Below, in pieces: positions 27,337 through 40,999 of a DNA stretch of 64,000 bases. Under the pieces are notes generated by a model. It saw only the letters and a program-made list of their open reading frames with translations. It searched no databases and was not told where the DNA came from. Position numbers and translations under genes: made by a program. This DNA comes from Atherix ibis (taxonomy: Eukaryota; Arthropoda; Insecta; Diptera; Athericidae): assembly GCA_958298945.1 (NCBI GenBank), contig OY282609.1, positions 62,592,220 through 62,656,219 on the forward strand, written 5' to 3'. Each line of letters opens with the position of its first letter. Positions within the stretch are counted from its first letter, which is position 1.

Positions 27337-27620
27337 TGTCCGCATTTAGTATAATAGTGTATTTTTTTTGGATAACTTAACCTGGACCTCGTTCCGTTTT
27401 TTCTGAAATAATTAGTGTGTCCGCATAATCATATAATAGTGTATTTTTTTGGATAACTGAACCTGGACCTCGTTTCGTTTTTTCCGAAATAATCAGTGTG
27501 TTCGCATAATCGTATAAGTGTATTTTTTGGATAACCGAACCTGCACCTCGTTTGTTCCGAAATAATCAAAGTGTCCGCATTATCGTATAATAGTGTATTT
27601 TTTGGATAACCGTTTTATTT
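27337..27620. repeat. Tandem repeat, about 4 copies of a 73-82-bp unit
   Basis: Copies start near 27337, 27417, 27499 and 27572, each with TGTCCGCAT or a variant, ATAATAGTGTATTTTTT, GGATAACTGAACCTGGACCT and CGTTTTTTCTGAAATAAT. The last copy is partial. An acceptor-like TTTTCATTTTCAG stands just before the array at about 27321. Confidence 0.8.
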
Positions 27621-27624
27621 TTTA

Positions 27625-27740
27625 TAGAAATCGCTTAACAGACCTTCTATTTTAGTGGTAGTTTTTTTAAATTTAATAATTTGGCCAATCGCTTAATAAT
27701 TTAGCCTTCTATTTTAGTGGTAGTTTTTTTAAATTTTTTT
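27625..27740. repeat. Tandem duplication containing CCTTCTATTTTAGTGGTAG
   Basis: Two copies of a unit that includes AATCGCTTAA, CCTTCTATTTTAGTGGTAG and TTTTTTTAAATTT, about 60 bp apart. They lie directly after the 80-bp tandem array, which makes this a compound repeat locus. Confidence 0.65.
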
Positions 27741-28339
27741 ACAAAGCTTTATCAAAATTTAGTTTAGGTATATCGAATAATTGAAGACATTCTATGGTAA
27801 CTTATTTCCATTTTAATATTGACGTTAAAAAACGTTTTTTTTGGAGATGCAGGATTCTTTTTTAGGGGCAACCAGCATTTTTTTAAGAATTAATACGAGC
27901 GTTTAATTAGAAAGTATAGTAAAGTGGTAGTATTTATTTAGCAGTGAAATAGTGCATAGGACATAGGATAATAAAGTTAAGCGGGCGTATAATAAAATGA
28001 AATAGTGCATAGTGTTTTTACTTGTGAGCACCACATCGCGTATTATGCAGAGGGCATGGATCACCTTATACAAAAATGGTAAGCTTCAATTTTTATTTAT
28101 ATTTCTAATAATTTTGAAATAATTATCAAATATTTAAAAATGGGATTATCAAGAAATTTTTTTTTGAATGAAAATTTCCTGTTTGTAATATCATTTACTT
28201 TAAATTTTTTTTATTTCAATATTTGATTATCTTACAAAAGGATGGACTAGGTAAAAATGCAGATGAGTATAGGTTTTTCTATATATAATGTATATAATAT
28301 ATTATAAAAGAAGATTTGAGATATTTTGAATAATTTAAT

Positions 28340-28460
28340 AATAGGCAAGATACGAACTTGCAATCATCTCAGTAAAATTTCTGTATCACTTCTTTATTTC
28401 ACGAATTAGGTTCATTCGAAAATGATTACCCGGCAACGATTATTGAAAAAATATATGATA
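28340..28460. repeat. Solo diverged copy of the foldback-associated satellite unit
   Basis: Contains GGCAAGATACGAACTTGCAA, then TTATTTCACGAATTAGGTTC, ATTCGAAAATGATTACCCGG and CAACGATTATTGAAAAAATA. The order matches the flank of element 2 (24741-24905), about 3.5 kb away. Confidence 0.6.
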
Positions 28461-31400
28461 CAACATTTGAGATATTTTTAATAATTTAGTAATAAACTTC
28501 TTTTGAAAACTGTTTATGCTTAGCTTATTTCTTGAAAAAGATTCATTATTAGTTTGGTGTTATATAAAATGTAATGTGAAAATTTATACTTGTATAAATT
28601 GAATATTCATTTATCTTGGTATTTATATATTGTAATATAACTTTTACTATCAATTTGTTTTGCCATAGCAATATTCGTGCATAGTCAAAGTGTTCCATAG
28701 TATATTGGTATTCTAAATGTTCCATTTATTCTGATTTGTTCACATATGTACATAATTTATGTATTGATAAACAAACAAAAAATATATATATATAACAAGC
28801 AAATTTTTTATGTTTTTAATAAGCAAAAATATTTATCTGAAAATTGTTTTTCTGTCCCTTTTAAATTAAAAGTTATATACAGATTATATAAAAAATGTAC
28901 ACATTTTTATCACTATTATAAAAGGAAATAAAAAATATATTCAATACATATAGTTATCTTGATTTATTTATTATATTATGTCTAGAAGAGATTTAAAAGG
29001 CTTATATTTTTGATCGATTGAAGTTTTATTAAAAAAGATTCGAATACTATTTTTTAAAGTCGATTTTATTTATTTTCTAATTAATTATAATATTTCCATA
29101 TTTGTAAATTATGTTTGTTTTATGTTTTGGGAATTCTAAATTAGTAATAATTGTTTTTTTTTTGGTTAAATAATAATAATAATAATAATTATAATAATAA
29201 TAATTTTTTTCTCATATTCTAAAACTAAAGTTTTAATAATTAAAGAAATAAATAAAATGGTTTAGTTGTATTAAAAATTGGTTTGTGTAATAGTGTTTTA
29301 TATTATAATAATTTTTTCTGTTTTAAAAAACTGTGCCTTCACTTTATATTATTTTTAAAAAGCAATATTCTTATAGAATTTCATGTCGTATCACAAAGTT
29401 TTCTTATAATTACAAAAAAATTTGTTATTTACCGCAAATAGGTTTCATTATTATTATTATTTTTATTATTATTATTTTTATTTTCATATTATTATTATAA
29501 CTATAAATTTCTAAACATTGTATATGCTTTTAATTTTAATACATAATAAATAATTGCATACACTACGCATTATTAATATCTTATTACGATTACTATTTTT
29601 TATATTATTTAGTAATCTTTAATTAATTATTGATGCATATACATATTAGAATAGTATTCAAAAAAATTTTACATACAAGTTTTATTATTATATAAAATCT
29701 TATCATTGCCGTTTTATTTTTTAATACATATGATATAATAATTATTTAATTTTTGTAAATGAGTATTGAAAAATTTAAGTTACTATTTTTAAATATTTTT
29801 AAATATATGTGTATATCTGTTATAATTATCATTTATTATGCAGTATTACAAATTTATATAGTTAATTTTACCATCGGTTGTTTTATTTTTTTCGAAGCAA
29901 ATTAGTGTGTATGTACTTGACGGTATATTCTGTTTATTTTCTTAAATATATTTTTTATAGGCTTATTTCCAAATTTCTCTGTTTTAAAACTATGCATTCT
30001 TTCAAATATGATACTTACATATTCAAACGGAATTCGACGTATTTTTGTGTACGTTAAGACTTTTTTGTATAATTGGTTATTTCTTAAAACTCTGATAATA
30101 ATTTAATTTATCAATCGTTAAATTATAGAAGAGAAAAAAATTTTCAACAATATTAAATAGTTTTTGTTAATAAGAACATGTTCTTAAAACGTTGAAAATA
30201 TTAAAAAAGTGAAAGAACATATGAAAAAAGGTCCTTTTAAAAATGATTGATGTGCTAGAAATTTATGTTAAATTGTTTATTCCAAAGTTTATTTTTTGTA
30301 TGGATATATCCGCGTAATCAATATTATTTTGTATATTTTGATGAAAAATTATATCAAAATAGACAATTTTATTTGTTATCTGTTATGTCATTTTTTTTTA
30401 AAATTTTAAATAATAAGGAAATATAATTTTGTTATAATTCCATTCAGAGTCATATTTACTTAAATATGACCGATCACATTTTTATTTTTTTTATTCTGTA
30501 TTTATATCTAACAATGTAACTTTATACCTATATATGTATCTACAATAAATTGTTATATTTAGAAAAAAAATTTACTTACAATTAAAGCTAATTTGTCCTT
30601 ATAATTATAAAATTTTGAATAAGTTAATAGTTAGAATCTTAAATTAAAATATATATGTTAGTGAGGGCCCGGTGTATTCTACAATTGAATTTTCCAATAT
30701 ATTTAGTTTTAGTACATGTTTTAAATAGAGATTTATCAAAACCAAAATTAAACATTTTATTTAGAATTTTTAAGAGAAACTCAACTTAAGGATATTACCA
30801 AAACTAAAAGAACAATTTTATATTTTTAAAATAAAATTTATTTCAATTCAAATAAAAAATAACAAAAAAATATTTGAAAAATGGAACTAATTTATACATC
30901 TAGGATCAATATAAATATAAATATATTTGAATATTTTTTCATAATTTTATAAATATTATGTGATTTACAAATTAATGTTCCCAATAAATTAAAATTTCCA
31001 ATTTAAAATGTTGATATTTATCATTTTAAATTGAATTAATACTTAATAGTCATAATAATAAAAGTAAAATAATTTAAAAAATGGTAGTTGAAAAAAACCT
31101 AATATAAAGAGAATACTGTGCTATCACATAACTCATATTGGAGTATATTATAGATAAATTATATTGTATATTTGCAAAATTAAAAAACCCATTTGTAAAT
31201 CTATACGAAAATTAAAAAGTTTACGTTTTAGTAAGCAGGTTGATAGAGGACTTTGAATTATTTCAATATTTATTGCATACATTTAGTTAAACTTATAATT
31301 AATTTATTTGTTACTTGCTTCTCTTTTAAATTTTAAGGATCTTTTGGTAGATGCTTATCAAAAGGATACTTATTTTAATTTCTTGTTCGTATCCAAAACT

Positions 31401-33706
31401 TTTTGTGCTGCATAAAAATTTAAATTCTTTCCTAAAACAAATTTATCTGCGTTCCACAACATAACTGTTTTTCTATTATAATCGTTAGCATATTTCTCTC
31501 ATAATTTTAATACGTATCGAAAGGATTTTGCTTCGTATTTTGATTTTTTAAAATAATTTTTATAATAATTGGTAACTAACTAATTACTTAATGTGAAGCA
31601 ATAATTGAATTTAGGAGACAGAATTTTTTAATATTAATTTTTGAGAGGTTCGATTAGTGCAATCCTTTAAAGTCCTTTTTTTGAATAAGATTTCTTTGTA
31701 ATTTTGCCTTTTCTTAATATCACATTTTCTAGATTTCCAAATATATTTCTTTTTTTATCATATAAGTCTCAAGTCAAATTATATTTTTGCTATTCAAAAA
31801 ATTTTATATATGTATATATATAAATATATTTTTTGCCTGATGAAGATGAAAAAGGCATATAAACAGTATATATTTTCTAGGATATTTCCAATGCTTAACT
31901 TATATGATGTTTGTGAAGTTTTGACAAACTTTTTATGTTTCTATAATTTGATAAAACGTTGGAACATTATATGACCATATGTACATCCATACATATATTT
32001 ATGCAAATATTAAAGGATGTAATTGTTTATCTTTCTCTATAAGAAAATTATTGTTCACATTATTATAAACAATTTTTTGTCATGTAAATTATATAAAGCG
32101 CGCAGGACGGAAGCATATAAGTTTATTTTTTAAAATTTTGTTTCAAATATTTATATTACATTTATAAAACATAACCAATCATTTATATTTATTTAACCTA
32201 CTTTGATATTATTTAACAAAACCCCATTGAATATTTACTCATTGCCTTTGCTTTTTGGTTATTTTTGTTATTAAAATATTTTAATATTCATTTTCATTGC
32301 TATTAGAAAATGGCGCAATCTTATACACTCAATATTGTCTTTTTCATTGCGCGCCTAATATTTGTTTTTTTTTTTAACTTTACTGAGATAGCCTAGTCTT
32401 GATATTGAATTATATCTAAAACTATCGGTGGAGTACTTAAGCTAATAAACTTGCTCCTTTTTCTTAACTGAAGGGTACTTTATATAATAGCAAACCAATT
32501 TTTTTGTAAATAAATAGTTTATCCTTCAATTGATTATTTTAATTTTTTAAATAATAAATTAGCAATTTATTGAATAATTAACCTTTATAAACAAACATAA
32601 TTTTTTTTATTTAACAGAACGATTGTAAATTTAAATTATTTTGCATGTGTATGATTATTTTAAAATTTACTTTAAATGAATTATAAATGCATACATTATC
32701 AATATCGTTATTTTATATTTATTTTGAAATTGTTAATTTTTCAAAGTTATTTTTAAATGTAAATTAGAATTTATGAATTTGCTAAAATTTCTATACAAAT
32801 AATTGAATTGTTCGCATTTTTACCTCAACGGTCGCATATAAATATATATTACCAGACTTTTAGTATATTTTCCTAGCTCATGTTGTAACTAAATTTTAAC
32901 TGTTTTTGTAGTATACTTTTATACATATACATATATTTTTCCTATAAAATACTGTACCTTATTTTTTATTGAATCATTTTACATAACTCTTAATAACATA
33001 GTTAGTTTTATTATTTCATAGTTTGTTCGTTCTGTCTATAAAGCAATATAAGTGCATATGTGTACACTGAGTTATTTAAAAAAAAGTTATGCAATAAAGA
33101 ATTTTTTTTAAAAACTTTACAAAACGCCGAAATTTTTATACGAATTTTTGTAATTAATAATTTGATATTTAGAGTAATTATATTTTTATTGAATTTTAAT
33201 ATAATAGAATTATATTAATTAATTTTTTAATATAATAGAATTTTTGACAAAATTTAAATTGTAATACAGCACATATGCAAAAATTAAATTGTAATCTTGA
33301 TACACATATGCAAATAAAATTTCACGTCATTGCTGGTTAATAATCTATATTAGTTTTTCTTTATCATAAGAGAACACACGTTCATGAAGAAATCGAATAA
33401 ATTTTTTTAACTAAAAACTCTACATTTTTAGTCTACCGTATTTAATTGCGATAATATATTGTGGCGAATAAATTCAAAATTACGGTTGAACTACTAATAC
33501 TTTAATTATTAACTTATATCGTGTTTCTAAGGAATTGCAAAATGTCCTTTTTCTATTATAATTATCATTAAAATAACTAAGAAAAACTCTGTGATATACA
33601 CTCACACAAATTTCTATATAAATATAGAAATTTCATTTATATGAACACACAGCTATAGCTTTCCAATCACGCACACATATTCACCTATTCATACAAAGAA
33701 TTTATC
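28461..33706. other. Very AT-rich gene-free stretch with microsatellites
   Basis: No gene was recognised. Simple repeats include (TAA)n at about 29168-29203 and (ATT)n at about 29447-29500. Near 33180-33310 short blocks (ATTTTAATATAATAGAATT; AAATTGTAAT) are duplicated. The 3' end probably includes the 3' untranslated region of gene C, where a short 11-bp hairpin lies at 33608-33633. Confidence 0.5.
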
Positions 33707-36700
33707 TTAACGGATGGAATGTAGTTTCCAGCGTAAAACGAAATATGCAATAATTCGTAACGCTATAAATATTCCAATTAATGCGACTGCATCAATCCAG
33801 TATTCTGCCTTATCCATAGACATTGTCTCCAGAAATTTTTTCGGTGTTCTATACGGACAAAACATAGTGGAACATTTCAGCTTCTCTCTATTCATACCAT
33901 ATACTGATACCATTGCGCCTGAAAACATTTTTATTAAAATTAATTTTTATAGCTTTAATTATAGTTTTTATAAAAGATTCAATTTTTAATATAAATTATG
34001 CTTACCTTCAAATCCATATCGCACATAGCTCACATATGTCACCCATTGTAAATAGTCTGGTATTGTATCGAAATTGACAAAGAATCCTGAAAACAAAATT
34101 GTTGGAATTGTTGATACTGGCCCCAAGAATACACCAGCCTCTACATTAAGACCAGCTCCAATTAGAAGTCCCAGACTTTGTGCTACTAATGATGTTAGAA
34201 CGCAAATAAATACGAACATTGCCCCCCTTAATGGTTCCAATGGCTGCGCCGTTAAATAATACACGACAATCACATACACACTTGTAAATACAATCTAAAA
34301 ATATTATTGTAAAATGTTCGCTATGAAAATATCAATTTTATATCCTTAAAAATATTAAAGCTTACTTGAAAAGGTAAATCGGCTAACGTCTTTGCCAAAT
34401 AGAATGCTTTTAATGAATACCAGTAATTGAGATGTTCCCTTATAAACACAGCCATTTCCATTGGAACTGCAATTAAGAAAAAAAAATGAATCTATATGTT
34501 ATAGAGGATCATTCCTAATTGAGTTGAGAATTTCTAACTTAATTCACTTACATGTGAGAATTGTTGGCATCATAGCCGTGAACATTGTGAAGAGTGTTGT
34601 GAAAAATATGCAACCAGCATTGCTCATCACCTTAGACGCTTCATTGCCAATGCCATAATATATCATTCCAATGATGGCACCAACAATAATATGAGAAACT
34701 AGACGCATTTGCGTAAGCATTTGATCACGCATTATTGTCAAAAACGCCCGTTTTAGAAGGATCCAAAATTGCACCCAAACACTTGTGGGGAAGCCAGTGT
34801 TGTTTGGTAGCGTAACAACACTCTCTGTAGAATCTAGCAGTGATGTCATGCAAGTGGTAGCCCCACTAATGGCCATTGGATTTTTTGTAATTGCATCTTC
34901 GTTGTTTGGTATAGATACTGTGCAGTCGGATTGTGATGGTATCGCTACTTGTAAGTCTTGCACTTTCGGTGGTTTAATATCACTTGAATGATCATGTTTC
35001 AATAATAATGGTTCTTGGTGTTCGTATTGCTGTTGTAGCTGCTGATGTTGCTGCTGTTGTTGGTTCTGATGTGGCTGCTGTTGTTGGCTCTGATGTTGAA
35101 AATCTTGTTGTTGTGACGCCAACTTACTACTGCTACTATTACCTTTGAGTATATCGTTTGCAATTGTTGGTTTACTGGCACCATTCGTTGCAGTCACCAT
35201 GCTGATATTGTCAATTCCACTTGACTCTTGAGTACTGCCATTATTATAGGCCTTCCATTTACCACTGCTAACCGCCATAACTAGTTTATGTACACATTCA
35301 CCATATTCGCCACACGCCACTTCCATCACATAATCGGCAGGATTGTGGTAACTAGGACACTCATGGCCTAATGAGGCCAAAAATGGTACCAGGCCACGTA
35401 CACGGCCCTGATAGATACATTGGCCTTCGGCAAGCATATACAGATGATCGAACATTTCAAATAGACGAGCTGATGGCTGATGAATTGTACAGACAATAGT
35501 GCGGCCCCCCCTCGCTAATGATTTTAATAAACATATTAGTTGAAAACATGTTGAACTATCCAATCCTGATGTTGGTTCATCGAAAAACATCACCGGTGGA
35601 TTATTAACGAGTTCCAAAGCTATAGACAAACGCTTCCTTTGACCACCTGACAGATTTAGCGTTTTTGTGTTACTAGATTCGATTAATCCTAAAGTATCCA
35701 AAATTTCATCGACAACGATTTTCTTAGCTTGCATTGTCATGTCTTTTCCCAGTTTTAAATTTGCCGATACCATCATAGCTTCTCGCACCGATAGATATTG
35801 TATTAGTTTATCATCTTGCATAATGTAACATGACAATTTACGAAATCTTCTGAGATTACGTTCTTTGCCATTTATTAATACTGAACCACTCAAATGTGAT
35901 GTTCTTTTAAATTCCAAAATGTAGTTCAATTTTCCAGTAAATCACATATTTCAATAATTTAAAAAAAATTAATATTTACGCTTTTTTTTATAATGAAAAA
36001 CTTTATATTAATTACTTGTAGCCAGCCAAAATATTCATAAGAGTACTTTTTCCGGCGCCCGATGGTCCCATAATTGCTGTCAATTCGCCAGAACAAAACT
36101 TTCCATTGACACCTTTTAGAATTGTTTTAAAGCCTCGCTTTCTACCCTCTGACACTGAATATGATATATCGGAAAATTCGATGTCGACAGGTGGCCTTTT
36201 TGGTAGGTGCGTCAGTGTCACCATGGGTTTCTTTTGACCATTGGGGCTGTTATTGTGAACCTTTCGTGCTAGAATATGATTACCCGATATTGAGCCATTG
36301 CATAAATTATTTTGTGAACTGAAATAAAAGGAAAATAATTTTATTTTTACATTTTCAATATAGCTTAGTTTATGTTTCTGACAATTTCGGATAATTGCTT
36401 ACATTTTATTTCTATAATCCACTTATAAAAAAAATAGGGTATTCATTTTACATTTTTAATTTAAACGGACTTTAAATACTAATTTACTTATGATAAAAAG
36501 CTTTTACAAAAACAACTTTTTATTTACAAATAAATTCTTTAAATAGAAATGTTCAAAAATAGTTTGAAAATTTTTGTGAAGTTATTTAAAACGGAATTTT
36601 AAAATGAATACCACTTTGGCTTACGAAATAAAAAACTTACTCAGACTGTTTAACCCAAACAGGTTCGATTTGCATATTCCTTGGATTTTTGCCTGAATTA

Positions 36701-39700
36701 TTGATATTTAAAGGATTTTTATAAATATTCAGAACACAACTACTGTCAGCCGGATCTAAATACACTACTTCCAGTGTAGACGGTATTTCCGACGTAATAT
36801 TTTCAAGACTGCTGCATCCGGAAGGAATAGCCATGGTTCTGTTTTTGTAAATTATCAAAAAATAATTTCATCGAAAATCATTCAATAATAACCAAAAAAT
36901 AAAATAAAATAAATATAAAATTTTCTGAATATTCAAATACAAACAATTATTGATTTACATTATATGTTATTTTCTAATAGATATTTGTGGAGGGCTTAGA
37001 TTTTAATAATCAAGGTGTTGTTAAATATTATGGTTCTGATTTCTTTTGAATTAATTTGCATAATTTTTACAAGATTTTTGGACAAATATTATAATACAAA
37101 TTTATCATAAGGTAAAGTAACTTTAGTTTTAATTCTTTTTATATAATTATCTTCTACTCGATTGTATACTCATTTTTTTTTAACGAGACTATAAAATAAC
37201 AAATAAAAAAAATTAGAATTGTTTTTGGCACTTTTTTTCTACTATATTATTTTACATACGCGAAATTTCTCTCTTTAATATAAATTTTTCTTATTTTATA
37301 TTTTTTAAGCTCTTGTAAATTTACTGATGTCCGTCATAAACTCCACAAATTCAACGACTGAATACTCAGAAAATTTTCAATGTAAAAAGCTTTTGCCTTT
37401 TAAATAGTATCAACCAACAAAGACTCTGACCAAGCCATAACATTTGCACGCAAAATTAATATACATTATATTAATACTATTGTTAATATAATTTCATTGT
37501 CTCAGTTATAATTTTTCACAGCCTTTATTTAAGCATGAAAATGAATTGAATGTGATCCAATTTTATAATGAATTCAATTGACAGAGCAAAAGTTCAAAAA
37601 CCATCAAAATATTACTAATTGGAGTTAGTAATTTATATTTCATTAACTTATAGGGAATATGTCGTTACTTTTGCCTAAAATCAAGTTAAAAACAGCTTTA
37701 TGCTTTGTAAAAAAATATCTTTATGTACTCGTATATTGTTTTGAAGCAGCATAAAATCTTTTAAACGGAAAAAAATTGTAAAAAATTAATTCATTAATCT
37801 AGTAATAGTTTATTATCTTTCAATTAGTCAAAATATTATGTTTTATTGCTAAATTTAGTTAAAGAATGCGAAAAAAATCCATTCATATAAGAAAAAAAAT
37901 ACAATATAATAATTATTATTGAAGGTTAAGATTGAAAATGTGAAAGATCAATAAATATTTGAACTTAGTATTGACTGCATAATATACATATATTTATACT
38001 GAGTGGAATTCAATTTGTTATAAATTTTCTATAATTAATCAATTGATTAGTTTTCTTACATATGTGTATTATATGTTTTGAAGCTGGTTATTGTTGTTAG
38101 AGACATTTTCTTTCCACTTTAATTTATATTCGTAAGTTGTTAGAATTTTAGAAAAATAAAGCCATAAGTATACTAGGCTAATCTGTAGAAGGTAATTGAC
38201 GTTATTTTAATTTCAGTATTTTCTACTAAGTATAGTAATGTTTGTCACATAGCTTGTATAAGCATATTCTGTATCGTGTATGTATTATAGGTCAAAAATA
38301 TTTGCAGTGCAACTTTACTGAAAAATGGAGCTTAGTACAAAAAGGAATTTTTTGTTATCATCGTTGATGATAAAGTAATGATTTTCTTCATTTATAAAAT
38401 AATTTTAAAAGCAAAATTAAATTTAAAAATGACTAAATCATAATATTTTGGAATAACAAAGCTTACCGGCAACACAAAATCGATAAAATAACAAAAATCC
38501 ATATTTTTTATTTATTCATTTCTAACACGAATATACAAACATATCTAAGGTTAGTTAATCAATATTTAATTTTTTTGAAAGTTTGGCACAATGTCTAGGA
38601 AATGCGAAAATTATTCATAGTTACGTGTAGTTTAGTTTATAAAAAATTCCAAATATTAATGATTATTTCGGTGAAATCTAAAAATAGCTTTTGATTTGAT
38701 AATAGCAAAATTTTATCAAGTGTTGATATTCGATTTTTATTTGGATTGCGTGCAAATCTAAAACACATTCTAAGAGTATATTATTTATAATATGTATATA
38801 TTTGTGTATACATATGTACAAAATTATATTAGTAACAAAAAATATTAATGTTGTTATAATTCACTATTTATTTGGTTGAGAGATTTATACCATTCGAGAA
38901 GAGTTTTAAAGTTCATATGATTTTTCAATAAATATGGGAATTAGTTTATACTGCTTCGGTTATAAAGAATTGCTAGTTCCAATATGGGTAGAGGAAGTTA
39001 GGATGCAAATCTTTAAAATATAAATTTATTGTAGATATAAAAAAATAAATTTCTCAGATTATTTAATCGTATACGTTCATTGTAAAATTTACCTTTTTTT
39101 CAATATAACAAAATTTATTTAAAAGTAGACGTAAAAATTGAGGTTTTTGTACTTTTCTATTAATAGTAGACGAACTACTTTTAAAACAACTATAAGGGTT
39201 ATTAATATTCTCTATCCTGTTAATCATGAAAGTGTGATGAATTGACTTACTAAGAAAATTTAACATGCATTATTTTTATCTCTGTTAATGCTCAGTAATT
39301 AATACAGATATTATACAAGAGAGAAGTGAGAAGTGGTAAAGATTCGTTAGAGATAAGTTGAACATATAATAGAATACTTTAATTGGTAAAGCTTTGTTGT
39401 AGTAGAATTTATTGTTTTTCATCTTTAATTCAATCTGAATCTATGTATTATATTTACAACATTTTAATGAAAACAAGTTAGTGAATTATATTATATAAGT
39501 AAACCTCTCCTTAATGACTGTTTAATTTCAATTACACTTTGGCAAGTTTCATATATACGCACTGAAGTAAATACAATATATATCATTTTTGAATTAGTAC
39601 AAATATTATTTTTGAATTCCTTTTTTTTCTAAAGATAAAGATAATTCCTAATTTTTTTTTCCTAAAGGCTAATTTTCATTTAATATACTTTAAATGATAG

Positions 39701-40996
39701 ACCTACGATCAAAGACAATAAAATATTATTATCCTCGTTGATTATAATAAATCATGCGATTTGCTTTTAGAGTGCTCATTTTAATTATTAAATCATAGTT
39801 TAAAATAACAATTACTTAATATAATGTTTATGAACTGAAAAAATGAATAATAATTAGTTAAAAATGATCTTCAATCAAACTGAAGTACACAGGCTATTCG
39901 TGAGAAAATTTTCCGCATAATTTTTTTTAAAAATCAATTTAAGACACTATTTTTTCAACTAACTTTAGTTTCTTTATAAATTCATTTAGAAAAAATAATT
40001 ATGAAAAATAAATCGGAATTCCAGATCATCACGCATTGACATTGTGGATATTTTTTATGCATTTGAATATGATATTTCATTAAATGTAAATTTAAACAAT
40101 AATGATTTTTGTAAAAACATACATTTTTCTAACTGCAAAAAATAATTAGAATTTTTATTTTCTTTATAATTACAAAGTAAAATTATTTTGGTTGTAATAA
40201 TTTCAAAGTTAAATGTTATAAAATAACTACTTCTAATGAAAAATACAATGCCAATGCTCAAATATTATAATCCATTTTTACAAAAGTATTTAACAAATAA
40301 TTGCCCACATTATGATATCATAAATATTAAAAATTTGCTATTATTAAATATAAATGATGTGATTTATCATTTTACAAAATAAATAACGTTTTTAAATAAT
40401 TTACAAAAACAACAATTTTTAAAATAGGCTAGGCTAGGAGCGCGTGTTTAAATTTAAATAATAAAGGATACTAAAAAGCGAAATATTTTAAAAATAAACC
40501 AAATAAACTATAAAAAATATAATAATTAATTTCCAAAAAAAAACACATTACGATTTTTATGAATAAGCGTAAGTGGTTATAATAGCTGTGAATAGTGATG
40601 ATTTAATATTAGTTGTGTTTAAAATATTTTCCATTCATCTAAACATTTTTTCTTTCGATTAATATCAATGGATAAGTGCAAATCGAACCTTTCTATTTTT
40701 TTTGGCACCTTAAATTCTAATTGCAATTAAACATACTGTTTTCTTTAATTAGTTTCTATATTCAATTGTAATTTAATTTGTTTATAAAGGGCATATTATT
40801 AAATATAAACTCACCCAAAACTAAGTGTTCCATTTTTTAAATTTTCTACTATTGTCGGTTGAGATTTACTCGTACTCCCTCCAATTTGGGGTTGTTGGGA
40901 ATTAGTCTGATACGTAACAACACCGGCTGGGAGTATAACAGCACCATTCGTTTCATCTTTTCCTACCAATGGCAGACTTATTTTTCCCTCATCCAT
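33707..40996 (-). CDS. ABCG half-transporter, gene C, Atet-like, two alternative first exons
   Basis: Half-size ABC exporter. Common exons: 36318-36016, 35903-34552, 34466-34366, 34294-34006, 33918-33707. Alternative first coding exons: 36834-36641 (protein 816 residues) and 40996-40815 (812 residues). Both end in phase 2 and join the same acceptor. In the 816-residue form Walker A is GPSGAGKS (149-156), the signature is LSGGQ (250-254), Walker B is VMFFDEP (D274/E275), and the switch histidine is H307. A long linker before the membrane helices carries a Gln/His-rich tract (about 430-463). Length and organisation resemble Drosophila Atet (832 residues), a transporter reported to load ecdysone into secretory vesicles. 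That assignment is an inference from length and layout, not an alignment. The ABCG family assignment is certain. Unlike gene B, an intron splits the last coding exon (34006/33918). Confidence 0.9.
34999..35115 (-). other. CAG/CAA-rich tract encoding a Gln/His-rich linker in gene C
   Basis: Inside the large exon of gene C, repeated CAG, CAA and CAT codons encode blocks such as [20 protein letters not shown]. The tract sits between the ATPase and the membrane domain. Genes A and B lack it. Repeat length is probably polymorphic. Confidence 0.85.
36641..36834 (-). CDS. Gene C proximal first coding exon
   Basis: Starts at an ATG in good context (ACCATGG) and encodes MAIPSGCSS and about 56 further residues, ending ...VWVKQS plus two bases (GA) at a consensus donor GTAAGT. 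Joined to 36318 it gives QSDSQNNL and continues in frame. No signal peptide is visible, as expected for a cytosolic ABCG N terminus. Confidence 0.8.
40815..40996 (-). CDS. Gene C distal alternative first coding exon
   Basis: Starts ATG GAT GAG, encodes [15 protein letters not shown] and about 45 further residues ending TLSF plus two bases (GG) at a strong donor GTGAGT. The phase equals that of the proximal first exon, so splicing to 36318 restores the frame (SFGSQNNL). The exon is less AT-rich than its surroundings. The two first exons share no obvious similarity, which suggests separate promoters giving isoforms with different cytosolic tails. Confidence 0.72.
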
Positions 40997-40999
40997 GTT

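Noticed and set aside
34461..34991. Two plus-strand frames in gene C
   Set aside because: Antisense shadows of the gene C exons with no independent support.
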